Positions 34,177-42,541 of a DNA stretch of 64,000 nt are shown here, in pieces. The stretch lies in the NCBI GenBank assembly GCA_047936785.1, contig CP176394.1; one strand, written 5' to 3'. The translations under genes were made by a program, and so were the position numbers. The DNA is from Acidaminobacterium chupaoyuni. Its GTDB lineage: Bacteria; Bacillota; Clostridia; Oscillospirales; Butyricicoccaceae. Within the stretch, counting starts at the first letter, position 1. Each line of letters starts with the position of its first letter. The notes under the pieces were generated by a model. The model worked only from the letters and a program-made list of their open reading frames with translations, did not search any database and had not been told where the DNA came from.

Positions 34177-36240
34177 TCAGCAATCGCTCAGGATGCTGTT
34201 GGCGTCAAGGATCAGGCTGATGCTGCCGTCGCCCAGAATGCTGCAGCCCGACAGACCTTTTTGTTTCAGATCGTATCTGCCGAAGAAAGAGGGGAACGGC
34301 TTGACCACCACCTGATATTCGCCCAGAAGCTCGTCTGCAAACAGGCATGCCCGGCAGGTGTTGCTTTCAACAAGGATCATGATGCCATCCATGATGTTTT
34401 CATGGCCCTTGTCGATTCCGTAAAGGCGCTTGAGGCGGATCACGGGGTAGCATTCGCCGCGCAGCATGATCATTTCGGTTCCGTTGGTGTTTTGGATGAT
34501 CTGCTCGGGCGTGGTGATCTTGAAAGATTGGTTGATCGATGCGATGGGCAGGGTGAATATCGTATCGCCCACAGAGAGGTTCATTCCGTCAACAATGGCA
34601 AGGGTAAGCGGAATTTTAATGGTAAAGGTGGTGCCTTTTCCTTTTGCGCTGCTGATGGAAATGGAACCGCCCACCTGCTCTACATTTTTCCGGACCACAT
34701 CCATGCCCACCCCGCGCCCGGAAAATTCGGTGACGGCGGTGTTGGTGGAAAACCCGGCGCACATGATCAGGCCGAAGGCCTCTTTTTCGGAATAAGCGCT
34801 TTCCGGCTTGGTCAGAATGCCGTTTTTGGCGGCTTTGGCCAACAGCTTGGCGGCATCCAGCCCCGCGCCGTCGTCGCCCACCTCGATGAGGATCTCGCCG
34901 CCGACATTTTTGGCGCTGAGCGTGATGCGGCCCACTTCGGGCTTGCCCAGGGCAAGGCGCTCTTCCGGCAGCTCGATGGCGTGATCCATGGAATTGCGGA
35001 TCATATGCATGAAGGGATCGACGATGGCGTCGTTGATGGTCTTGTCAACTTCCGTGTCGCCGCCTTCGGTGATCAGTTCGGCTTTCTTGTTGAGCTTTTT
35101 AGACATATCGCGAACGATGCGGTCCATTTTGTGAAAAGTTCCCTGCAGGGGCACCATTCTGATAGACATCACGATATCCTGCAGCTCATCGGTCAGTTTG
35201 CTCAGTTCGCGGAACGATTTGTTGAAATTATCCAGCTTCAGGCCGTTGAGATCGGGGTTCCTGACCACCATCGATTCTGCCGTGACGATCTCGCCCACAA
35301 GATCCATCAGATGATCGAGCTTGCCCTGGTTGACGCTGATGAGGCTCTGCTTTGCGGTTTTCGCGGGGGCGGCCGCGGGCTTTGCCGAGTGATCGCCCGA
35401 AAGATCGGCGGGCGCGCCCTGCCCCGCGGCGGGCGCTGAAACAGCGCCGCCCGCATCTTCTGCGGCATCGGCCGTTTTGCCGGCGGCCGCTGCGGGTTCC
35501 AAAACCTCATAAGATTTGACGCTGGGCGCATTTTCGATGGCTTTTAAAATATCTTCCATATCGCCGGCCACAGGGCGGCAATAAAGAAGAAAACCGTTTT
35601 TCACGATTTCTTCCGACAGGGCGGAATCGGTTTCGGGATGTTCCGGCACGGTATCCAGTTCTTCACAGTATTGCTGCAGCTGTGTTACCAGCATATAGGC
35701 GCGCATGTTTTCCATTTGGCAGTCGTCTTCGAAGAAAACGCGGATGGCGGGCCGATCCTGCCGCTCGGAACAGGCGGCAGGGCGGTTTTGCGCGCCGCCG
35801 CAGGCCGAAACCTCGGCAGAGGGCGTTCCTTTCAGCAGATCTGCCTGCGCATGCAGCTGGCGGATCAAACTTTCGGGGTCGCCTTCGTCATATTCGTCTT
35901 CGTGAAGCTTTTCCAGTTCCTGTTTCAGAAAATCAGAGGTGTGGAACACCAGATCAAACAGGGAATCGAACACCAGGGTCAGTTTCTGGGGCATATCACG
36001 CAAAATATAGAAAACATCTTCCACCGCGTGAGATACATTTGAAATATTGTTGAAACCCATCATTGCCGCAGAGCCTTTGATCGTATGCGTAATACGGAAA
36101 ATATTGCCGATATGTTCGGCGGAAATACTTTTTGCGCGTTCCGATTCCAAGAGGATATCATCCAACTGTTCGAGCATCGTCTCGGTTTCGTGAACGAAAG
36201 TATCCAGCATATCCTTCATTGCGGGATCTATCGAACTCAT
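34177..36240 (-). CDS. cheA: Chemotaxis histidine kinase CheA
   Basis: 687 residues. Domains in order: HPt with phosphorylated His52 (ITHTIKGSAAM); a P2-like CheY/CheB-docking region; a low-complexity Ala-rich linker (about 260-305); the dimerisation helices (NQGKLDHLMDLVGEIVTAES); the kinase domain with N-box NSMDHAIELPEE and G-boxes GDDGAGLDAAK and GRGVGMDVV; and a CheW-like domain from about residue 555. The start at 36240 follows GGGAGAG. cheW and cheY are not adjacent and must be elsewhere. Confidence 0.97.
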   Translation of the reverse strand: MSSIDPAMKDMLDTFVHETETMLEQLDDILLESERAKSISAEHIGNIFRITHTIKGSAAMMGFNNISNVSHAVEDVFYILRDMPQKLTLVFDSLFDLVFHTSDFLKQELEKLHEDEYDEGDPESLIRQLHAQADLLKGTPSAEVSACGGAQNRPAACSERQDRPAIRVFFEDDCQMENMRAYMLVTQLQQYCEELDTVPEHPETDSALSEEIVKNGFLLYCRPVAGDMEDILKAIENAPSVKSYEVLEPAAAAGKTADAAEDAGGAVSAPAAGQGAPADLSGDHSAKPAAAPAKTAKQSLISVNQGKLDHLMDLVGEIVTAESMVVRNPDLNGLKLDNFNKSFRELSKLTDELQDIVMSIRMVPLQGTFHKMDRIVRDMSKKLNKKAELITEGGDTEVDKTINDAIVDPFMHMIRNSMDHAIELPEERLALGKPEVGRITLSAKNVGGEILIEVGDDGAGLDAAKLLAKAAKNGILTKPESAYSEKEAFGLIMCAGFSTNTAVTEFSGRGVGMDVVRKNVEQVGGSISISSAKGKGTTFTIKIPLTLAIVDGMNLSVGDTIFTLPIASINQSFKITTPEQIIQNTNGTEMIMLRGECYPVIRLKRLYGIDKGHENIMDGIMILVESNTCRACLFADELLGEYQVVVKPFPSFFGRYDLKQKGLSGCSILGDGSISLILDANSILSDC

Positions 36241-36498
36241 AAAGCATTTCTCTCCCATCATTGATTATTTGCGGAGACATTCATATTTTAAGTTATGCTC
36301 TCTTTTCGACAAAATGTAAGAGGCGGGGGAAAATATTTTAAATGGGCCGCGCTGTTGCGTTTTTCGAATTTCATCTAATAACTACCATATGGAAGAGGTA
36401 TAGTATATCGTTTTCTCTTTTCGGCGCAGGGCTTCCGCCGCCTGATGAAACGCGCGAAAAGCGCCGTAAGTTCAAACCCCTATGTGAGGAGTGTTAAA

Positions 36499-37896
36499 AT
36501 GCCGGATATTTTAAAAGTTACCACTCCGCTGATCAACAGCAACCAACCGGTATCGCCGAAACAAAAAGTTGACCCGGCCTCTGCGTTTGAGATCCAGGAT
36601 CCTTCCAAAGTCGTTTTGCCCCATCATCAGGCAGAGGCGGCAAAGCAAAACGCCAACACTTTAGATAACGGCAGCGCCCCCACGCTGCTGATGAGTTTGC
36701 TGCGCGACCCGGGCGTCACGGTGGCATATCTCAAAAATATCTGTTTGCTGGAAGAGATCTTCAAGCTTCTGCCGGCCAATAATCAGACCCTCACGCAGGA
36801 GATCCGCCAGGCATTCGACGGCCTGCTGCTGCAACCGGCGGATCTCGCCGCCGAGATGGTGAATCAGGCTTCCGAAGCCACATCGTTTCAGGGCGGGCTT
36901 TTCGATTTTTTGCGCGGGCTGAGCGCCGAGTTCGCAGACAGCGGCCCGCATCAATACGCCATTTCAAACCTGCTGAAAGCGCTGAACAATCTTTCCGCAC
37001 AGAAAGAACTGCAAAAGGCGATTGACAATAACCTGACCTATATCAAGGGCTTGATCCCCCAGCGCCAGCCGCTGGCATTGCGGATCAATGAATTTTTAGA
37101 GCAGCTGCGGCGCGACGACACGCCGGAAGCATTTCTTGCGCTGAAACCCCAGCTGCTGCCGCTGATGCAGGATATCGGCTCCAGCATTTATGTGACGGAT
37201 GCGCTGCGAAAAGTGCTTTCCATCATGACATACAATTTGTCGCGCTATAACAACAATACCGCCTATCTGGAAAATTCATCCTATCGGCTGCAGCAGCTTC
37301 TGCCGCCGGAGCAGCGAAGCCGCTTTCTCGCCTATCTGGAAGAAGAACTGGCGCACCGCAGGGAAACGGCGGACGGGGCGGGAACCTCGAAGGTGATGGA
37401 TTCGCTTGTCAGGCTGATCACGAAGCAGGTGCGCAGCAACCCCGAAAGCATGTCGGACGCTGCAAAAACAGAAAAGATGCTCACAAGCCTTTTGTCGTCG
37501 CCCTGCAATTTCACCCCCCTGCTTCACTATATTTTGCCTGTGCAGAACGGCGGCACCCGGGCGTTTGCGGAACTGTGGATCAACACGAAGGAAGAAGACC
37601 CCCACGGGGAAGGGGAAACAGGCCCCCATTTCATGGCGGTCATCGATATCGAAAATATCGGCCGTTTTGAAATCGAATTTCTGGTGAGAGGCCGGTCCAT
37701 CGATTTTGCTTTGTTCTGCCCCGAAGGAAAAGAAGAGGAATACGGCGCGGTTTTGGCTTCGTTCCCGATGCTTTTGCAGCAGACTTCTTATCGGGCGGGG
37801 AAAATGACGATCGGGCCGCTGGCGAAGGAAAGATCACTGATGGAAATTTTTAAATCATTGCCATATAAGAGGGTTGGAGTCGATGTCAAAATCTAA
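36499..37896 (+). CDS. FliK/YlqG-like hook-length-control-type protein
   Basis: 465 residues, no close match recalled. It is predicted mostly helical up to residue ~360, with a small C-terminal alpha-beta domain (HFMAVIDIENIGRFEIEFLV, DFALFCPEGKEEEY, MLLQQTSY) that has the strand order of a FliK C-domain. It lies directly before an FlhB-C-like gene, as ylqG does before ylqH in Bacillus subtilis, which is the main reason for the call. It has no signal peptide. GAGGAG precedes the ATG. Its end overlaps the next gene by 14 bp, opening a five-gene coupled operon. Likely a modulator of flagellar export; alternatively an operon-specific protein. Confidence 0.5.
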   Translation: MPDILKVTTPLINSNQPVSPKQKVDPASAFEIQDPSKVVLPHHQAEAAKQNANTLDNGSAPTLLMSLLRDPGVTVAYLKNICLLEEIFKLLPANNQTLTQEIRQAFDGLLLQPADLAAEMVNQASEATSFQGGLFDFLRGLSAEFADSGPHQYAISNLLKALNNLSAQKELQKAIDNNLTYIKGLIPQRQPLALRINEFLEQLRRDDTPEAFLALKPQLLPLMQDIGSSIYVTDALRKVLSIMTYNLSRYNNNTAYLENSSYRLQQLLPPEQRSRFLAYLEEELAHRRETADGAGTSKVMDSLVRLITKQVRSNPESMSDAAKTEKMLTSLLSSPCNFTPLLHYILPVQNGGTRAFAELWINTKEEDPHGEGETGPHFMAVIDIENIGRFEIEFLVRGRSIDFALFCPEGKEEEYGAVLASFPMLLQQTSYRAGKMTIGPLAKERSLMEIFKSLPYKRVGVDVKI

Positions 37897-38209
37897 AGCA
37901 AAAGGAAATCGGGCGGCGGCCCTGAAATATGAACCGCAGCAGGATGCCGCGCCGATCATCATCGCTTCGGGATATGGGAACACCGCGGAACGGATCATCG
38001 ATATCGCAGAAAAAAAGGGCATTCCCGTTTATCGCGATGACAGCGCCGCGTCGCTTCTCTGCATGCTCGATGTGGGGGCACGCATCCCCGAGGAACTGTA
38101 TCAGATCGTGGGCGGGGTATATTACCAGATCCTCAAGATCGCCGAACAAAGCGGCCGCGCGGCAGGGCAGGGGGCGCCGCCGCAGGAAGAGCAAGAGGAT
38201 ACGAAGTGA
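37883..38209 (+). CDS. FlhB C-terminal-domain paralogue (FlhX/YlqH-like)
   Basis: 108 residues corresponding to the cytoplasmic domain of the export-switch protein FlhB, without its membrane part: AAALKYEPQQDAAPIIIASG, then ERIIDIAEKKGIPVYRDD and IPEELYQIVGGVYYQI. The self-cleaving NPTH motif is absent, as in FlhX proteins whose N-terminal part is already lost. FlhX can substitute for the FlhB C-domain in some species. The start at 37883 lies inside the preceding gene after AGAGGG, and the stop overlaps the next start by four bases. Confidence 0.88.
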   Translation: MSKSKAKGNRAAALKYEPQQDAAPIIIASGYGNTAERIIDIAEKKGIPVYRDDSAASLLCMLDVGARIPEELYQIVGGVYYQILKIAEQSGRAAGQGAPPQEEQEDTK

Positions 38210-39045
38210 ACAGGCATCTTGAAAAGATCAAAGAGGAAGAGCGCGCCCGCAAAACAGAAAACAAAAAAACAGGAAGATATGCCCGCCTGGTTTCGGTGAT
38301 CGCGGCGGTTTTGGTCATTGGCGGCGTGCTTTTTCAAAGAACATCCGGCAAAAGCGAAAAGATGCCAAACGAAGCGGGCGCCGGCTCGGCTTCGCAGGCC
38401 GCAGATCTGCCCCAGCCCCAGCCGCAGGCCCCGGTTTCGGCGGTGGATTTTTCGGCCGGTTCCCCTGCCGAAGAAGAGATACCGTGGAATTTGATTCTGG
38501 TCAATCAAAATTATTATCTGCCGAGAGAATTTACGGTGGAGCTGGCTTCGATCGGTTCGAAACGGGTGGATCGCAGGATCAAAGGCCCCCTGGAACAAAT
38601 GATGCGGGATGCCGCCCGGGAAGGCGTTGTCATCACGGTGTGTTCGGGGTATCGAAGCGTTAAAAAGCAAACGACGCTATATGAAAACCGAAAAGACGGT
38701 GAGGAAGCGGCATATCTCTATGTGCAGCCGCCGGGGGCAAGCGAACACCACACGGGCCTTGCGGTCGATTTCATGACGCCCGAGCATCCCAGGCTGGATG
38801 ACGGCTTCACGGCCACGGCCGCTTATCGCTGGCTTGCGGAACACGCGGCGGATTACGGCTTTATCGAGCGGTATCCGCCGGGGAAAGAAAGCGATACGCA
38901 AGTTGCGCGGGAAGCGTGGCATTTTCGTTTCGTCGGCGTGAAGAACGCACAGTATATGAAGAAATTTGATCTGTGTTTAGAGGAGTTTTGCGCTTCAAAA
39001 TTTACCGCATATCAAATGCCCGAGCGGAAGGTGATGAGTAAATGA
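38206..39045 (+). CDS. Membrane-anchored M15 D,D-carboxypeptidase (VanY-like)
   Basis: 279 residues. One membrane span near 27-44 anchors it outside the cell. The catalytic domain has SGYRSVKKQ, the zinc motif EHHTGLAVDF and EAWHFRFVG, the full M15B (VanY/DacB) set. It should trim D-Ala from peptidoglycan peptides. GTG start overlapping the FlhX stop by four bases, and its own stop overlaps the FtsA-like start by four bases. No resistance genes are nearby; the operon context instead suggests local wall remodelling linked to flagella or division. Confidence 0.92.
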   Translation: MNRHLEKIKEEERARKTENKKTGRYARLVSVIAAVLVIGGVLFQRTSGKSEKMPNEAGAGSASQAADLPQPQPQAPVSAVDFSAGSPAEEEIPWNLILVNQNYYLPREFTVELASIGSKRVDRRIKGPLEQMMRDAAREGVVITVCSGYRSVKKQTTLYENRKDGEEAAYLYVQPPGASEHHTGLAVDFMTPEHPRLDDGFTATAAYRWLAEHAADYGFIERYPPGKESDTQVAREAWHFRFVGVKNAQYMKKFDLCLEEFCASKFTAYQMPERKVMSK

Positions 39046-41117
39046 AAGAGCTGAACCGGCAGGAGATCATTTTTGCCCTGGATATCGGCACACGCAGTGT
39101 CATCGGCATCGTGGGCCATCAGGAAAACGAATTGTTTCATGTTGCGGCGACCGCCCGCGAAGAATATAAAAACCGCGCCGTCGTGGATGGCCAGATCGAA
39201 GATATCGAAGAAACCGCCAAGATCGCGGCGGTGGTGAAAAGCAGGCTGGAAGAGCAGCTGGGCTTTTCACTGAAATATGTCTATCTTGCCGCGGCGGGCC
39301 GCGTTTTAAAAACCGTTGAATCAACGGCCGAAATAGAGATTCCCGCCGATATGCCGGTCACGCGCGAACTGATTTCACGATTGGAGTTTCGGGCCGTGCA
39401 GCGCGCCTATGAATTGCTTGGCGACGATGATTCCATAGAAAAAGAGAGCTTTTTCTGTGTGGGACATGCCGTCAGGGAATACAGGCTGGATGGATACCCC
39501 ATGGCGAAACTGATCGATCACCGCGGCGGCACGGCCGCGGTTTCACAGATCTCCACTTTTTTGCCCCATGAAGTGATGGAAAGCCTTCATACGACCATGA
39601 CGAGGATCGGGCTGTCAGTTTCGGGGCTGACCCTGGAACCGATCGCGGCGATGAACGCCATCATCCCCAAAGACCTGCGAAAACTGAATTTGGCTCTTTG
39701 CGATATCGGCGCGGGCACATCGGATATCGCGCTGTGCCAAAACGGCAGCGTATCGGCTTATACGATGGTCACCGTGGCGGGCGATGAAATTACGGAAGAG
39801 ATCATGCGGGCCTGCCTTGTGGATTTTTTGGATGCCGAGCAGATCAAGCTTCAGCTTTCGGGCGACCCCGATCTGCCGATCGCATACCAGAATATTCTGG
39901 GCGACACCGTCAGCCGCAGCGTCGCTGAAATCAACCGGGAAATTCAGCCCGCGGTGGAAAAGCTGGCCGCCGCGATCTGCCAAGAGGTGCTGCGCATCAA
40001 CGGGGCTGCGCCGGCCGCCGTTTTTCTGGTTGGCGGCGGGAGCCAAACGCCGGGCTTGCAGGCGTGTGTTGCGGCGCAGCTGGCTGTCGATGAAAAATAT
40101 GTGGCCGTGGGCAGCAGGCGTTATATGATGCGCATGGTTTCGGGGCCGCAGGAGCTGTTTTCGCCTGAGTATGCAACGCCTTTGGGCATCGCCGTCACGG
40201 CCTGCGATGAGCAAAGCCGCGACGCCTTTGCCATAACGATCAACGATAAGCCCCTGCATCTGTTCAATGTGTGGGATCATTCGGCGCTGGGCGTTCTGCA
40301 AATGGCCGGCTATCGATATCACCAGATCGTGGGAAGGGCCGGCAAAGCGGTCACCTATTCGCTGAACGGAGAACGCACCATGGTTCACGGCGGCCCTTCA
40401 GGCACGGCGGTGCTGCGCATCAACGGCGATGCGGCGGCGCTTTCGGATGTTGTGAAGCCCGGCGACAGCGTGACCTTTACACCCGCCGCAGACGGCGAAG
40501 ACGCGCGGCCCACCCTGGCGGATATCATGGGGGATCACCGGCCCATCGAGGTTTTCATCGGCGGGCAGCCTTTCCGCGCCGGGGCAGAGATCACGGTGAA
40601 CGGCCTTTGCGGCCAGCCGTCCTATTGCATCCAAAGCGGCGATCAGATCGAATGCCGCGTGATCGCCACCCTTGGGGAACTTTGCGCGTCTGCCTCCATC
40701 GCGTATGAGGAAAAAAGCATTCGCGTCAACGGAGAATCCGCCTGCGCAGAATATCTTCTGCAGGGCGGCGACCGGATCAGCTTTGACGGTGAGCAAGCGC
40801 CCGGCCCGAGCGATGACGGCGGGGAAAAACCGCCCGAAACAGAAGAAACAGACGAAAAAAACAGGGCGGCGGAGGAAGCGCCGGCCCCGGCTGTTCACAT
40901 CAGCCTGAATGAACGCCGGCTGCAGCTGCCGCTTCGCGCAGATGGGATGAGCTATCAGTTTTTTGATCTGCTGGCCTATACGGATATCGATCCCCAAAAT
41001 CCGCAGGGCAATATTGTTCAAAGATTGAATGGTCGATGTGCATCATATTTAGACCCGATCAAAGACGGAGATTTTGTCGAAATCTTTTGGGATGGAAAAC
41101 ACGGAGGGAAAGCCTAA
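39042..41117 (+). CDS. FtsA-like actin-fold ATPase with long C-terminal repeat extension
   Basis: 691 residues. Residues 1-385 carry the FtsA/PilM signatures: phosphate-1 loop FALDIGTRSVIGIVG (11-25), phosphate-2 loop LCDIGAGTSDIAL near 219-231, and adenosine motif VFLVGGGSQTPGL near 327-339. True FtsA is ~420 residues. From ~390 this protein adds ~300 residues with recurring segments of the type 'hydrophobic-NG...GD-hydrophobic' (TINDKPLHLF, VFIGGQPFRAG, SIRVNGESACAEYLLQGGDR, HISLNERRLQLPL), possibly small beta-grasp-like modules, with an acidic linker near 588-615. No membrane-targeting helix is obvious at the end. Gene overlaps on both sides (4 bp and 1 bp) place it in the operon core. Confidence 0.85.
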   Translation: MKELNRQEIIFALDIGTRSVIGIVGHQENELFHVAATAREEYKNRAVVDGQIEDIEETAKIAAVVKSRLEEQLGFSLKYVYLAAAGRVLKTVESTAEIEIPADMPVTRELISRLEFRAVQRAYELLGDDDSIEKESFFCVGHAVREYRLDGYPMAKLIDHRGGTAAVSQISTFLPHEVMESLHTTMTRIGLSVSGLTLEPIAAMNAIIPKDLRKLNLALCDIGAGTSDIALCQNGSVSAYTMVTVAGDEITEEIMRACLVDFLDAEQIKLQLSGDPDLPIAYQNILGDTVSRSVAEINREIQPAVEKLAAAICQEVLRINGAAPAAVFLVGGGSQTPGLQACVAAQLAVDEKYVAVGSRRYMMRMVSGPQELFSPEYATPLGIAVTACDEQSRDAFAITINDKPLHLFNVWDHSALGVLQMAGYRYHQIVGRAGKAVTYSLNGERTMVHGGPSGTAVLRINGDAAALSDVVKPGDSVTFTPAADGEDARPTLADIMGDHRPIEVFIGGQPFRAGAEITVNGLCGQPSYCIQSGDQIECRVIATLGELCASASIAYEEKSIRVNGESACAEYLLQGGDRISFDGEQAPGPSDDGGEKPPETEETDEKNRAAEEAPAPAVHISLNERRLQLPLRADGMSYQFFDLLAYTDIDPQNPQGNIVQRLNGRCASYLDPIKDGDFVEIFWDGKHGGKA

Positions 41118-42358
41118 TGGATACATATATCGTGCGGCAGCCGATCATAAACAACAGAACTCAAAAAATCGCCGCATATGAAATGGTTTACCAGCAAGAC
41201 AGCAGTGTGCTTTATAACAAAGAAGATTCCGGGATCGCCGCGGCGATCATCTCGTTTTTCAACCAGATCGATGAAGAAAGCGTTCTAAACGATAAAAAAG
41301 CTTTTTTGACTTTCACACCCAATCTTCTCATGAAAAATGTTCCCAAGATATTTGATGAAAAGAAACTCATCATCCAAATCGAAGACAACCTTCTTGTGAA
41401 CCCCGACGCGGTGGAGATTTTAAAGCAATATAAAGACAGGGGCTATGAAATGGCCGTGATCGGGTTTGAGTTTTATAACCGCTATCTGGATATTCTGCCC
41501 GATGTGGAATATATCAAGATCGATTTTTCCGAACCGGGCAAAGACAGAAAGGCCGTCAGAAAAATCGTTGAACTGGCGCGGAGGCTGGGCAAAAGCACCA
41601 TCGCCTATAATGTGAACACCCCGGAAGCCCGCGGCAAGGCGCTGGTCTATGGGTTCGATTATATCCAGGGCGAAAGCATTGCCGAAATGATGCGCACCAA
41701 GGTGCACAAGCCGGAAAAGCTGAATTCCACCTTTTTCCGCCTGCTGTCTGCCATCTCGCGGCGGCAGCCTGATTTCAACGAGATCGAAAAGATCATCTCT
41801 GTGGATGTGTCGCTGACTTTTTCACTGTTTAAAATGGTCAATTCCGCCTATTTTTCGCTTCCCAATCGCGTGAAGGATGTGAAGCTGGCGCTGACGACGC
41901 TGGGAATGCAGCAGCTGAAAAACTGGATCTATCTGATGAGCTTCGTGCCGGATGGCGGGATGTCTGAAGAGCTGGTGAAGGTTTCTTTCATGCGGGCGAC
42001 ATTTTGCCAGAAGATCGTGGAAACGATGCCGAAATTCCCCATCGACAGCGATGCGGCATATCTGCTGGGCATGTTTTCCACCCTGGACGCCCTGCTGGAA
42101 GTTTCCATGAGCGAGGCGTTAAAACAGCTGCCGCTGCCGCAGGATCTCAGCGACGGCCTGCTTGGCAGGCCCGGCCCATGCAATGATCTGCTGCAGATCT
42201 GCACCGCTTATGAAAAAGGGCGATGGACGAAAGTGAGCCGTTATTCCGAAACCCTGGGGGTGCCCGTTCACATCATCGCGCAAAACTATTTTGATGCTTT
42301 GGAGCATGTAAGCAATATCTGGGCCAGCCTGATGAGATCTGCGCCCAACGGAAAATAA
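41117..42358 (+). CDS. EAL-like/HDOD signalling protein (YuxH family)
   Basis: 413 residues. The first ~210 are a degenerate EAL domain: the EAL motif itself reads YEMVYQ, and later DYIQGESIAEMM aligns with the usual QGY region, so phosphodiesterase activity is unlikely. Residues ~215-405 are an HDOD domain (FSLFKMVNSAYFSLPNRVKD, LALTTLGMQQLKNWIYL). This architecture occurs in B. subtilis YuxH and in motility regulators such as Vibrio CdgJ. TAATG overlap with the preceding stop codon shows coupling. Probably a protein-protein signalling module that reads motility state; flagellin follows 183 bp downstream. Confidence 0.9.
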   Translation: MDTYIVRQPIINNRTQKIAAYEMVYQQDSSVLYNKEDSGIAAAIISFFNQIDEESVLNDKKAFLTFTPNLLMKNVPKIFDEKKLIIQIEDNLLVNPDAVEILKQYKDRGYEMAVIGFEFYNRYLDILPDVEYIKIDFSEPGKDRKAVRKIVELARRLGKSTIAYNVNTPEARGKALVYGFDYIQGESIAEMMRTKVHKPEKLNSTFFRLLSAISRRQPDFNEIEKIISVDVSLTFSLFKMVNSAYFSLPNRVKDVKLALTTLGMQQLKNWIYLMSFVPDGGMSEELVKVSFMRATFCQKIVETMPKFPIDSDAAYLLGMFSTLDALLEVSMSEALKQLPLPQDLSDGLLGRPGPCNDLLQICTAYEKGRWTKVSRYSETLGVPVHIIAQNYFDALEHVSNIWASLMRSAPNGK

Positions 42359-42501
42359 ATTCTCGCGCGCTGCCTTTAAAATCAGGAAAACAAGAGAATA
42401 ACATAAACAGCGCACCGTAAAACGGCGCAGCAGGGTTTTTACAACGCCACCGTTTGGGCCCGAACAGGCGGCAGAGTGAAAATATAAAACGAAACATCGG
42501 G

Positions 42502-42533
42502 GATATGGATATCGCCGATCAAATTCAAGGAGG
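42502..42533 (+). promoter_or_regulatory. Candidate double CsrA-binding site in the flagellin leader
   Basis: GATA (42502-42505) and TATC (42510-42513) form a small stem presenting TGGA in the loop, the preferred CsrA ligand. Fourteen bases further AAGGAGG (42527-42533), the ribosome binding site of flagellin, contains a second GGA. This matches the two-site arrangement known for Bacillus subtilis hag, and csrA and fliW are encoded in the same window. Confidence 0.6.
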
Positions 42534-42541
42534 AAATTATT

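Noticed and set aside
38206..39045. Vancomycin-resistance gene vanY.
   Set aside because: The fold matches, but no vanR, vanS, vanH, vanA or vanX genes are nearby and the gene is embedded in a flagellar operon.
42485..42521. Sigma-28 promoter upstream of flagellin (TAAA ... GCCGATCA).
   Set aside because: The -10-like word is good, but spacing is 25 bp and the start point would fall on the ribosome site.
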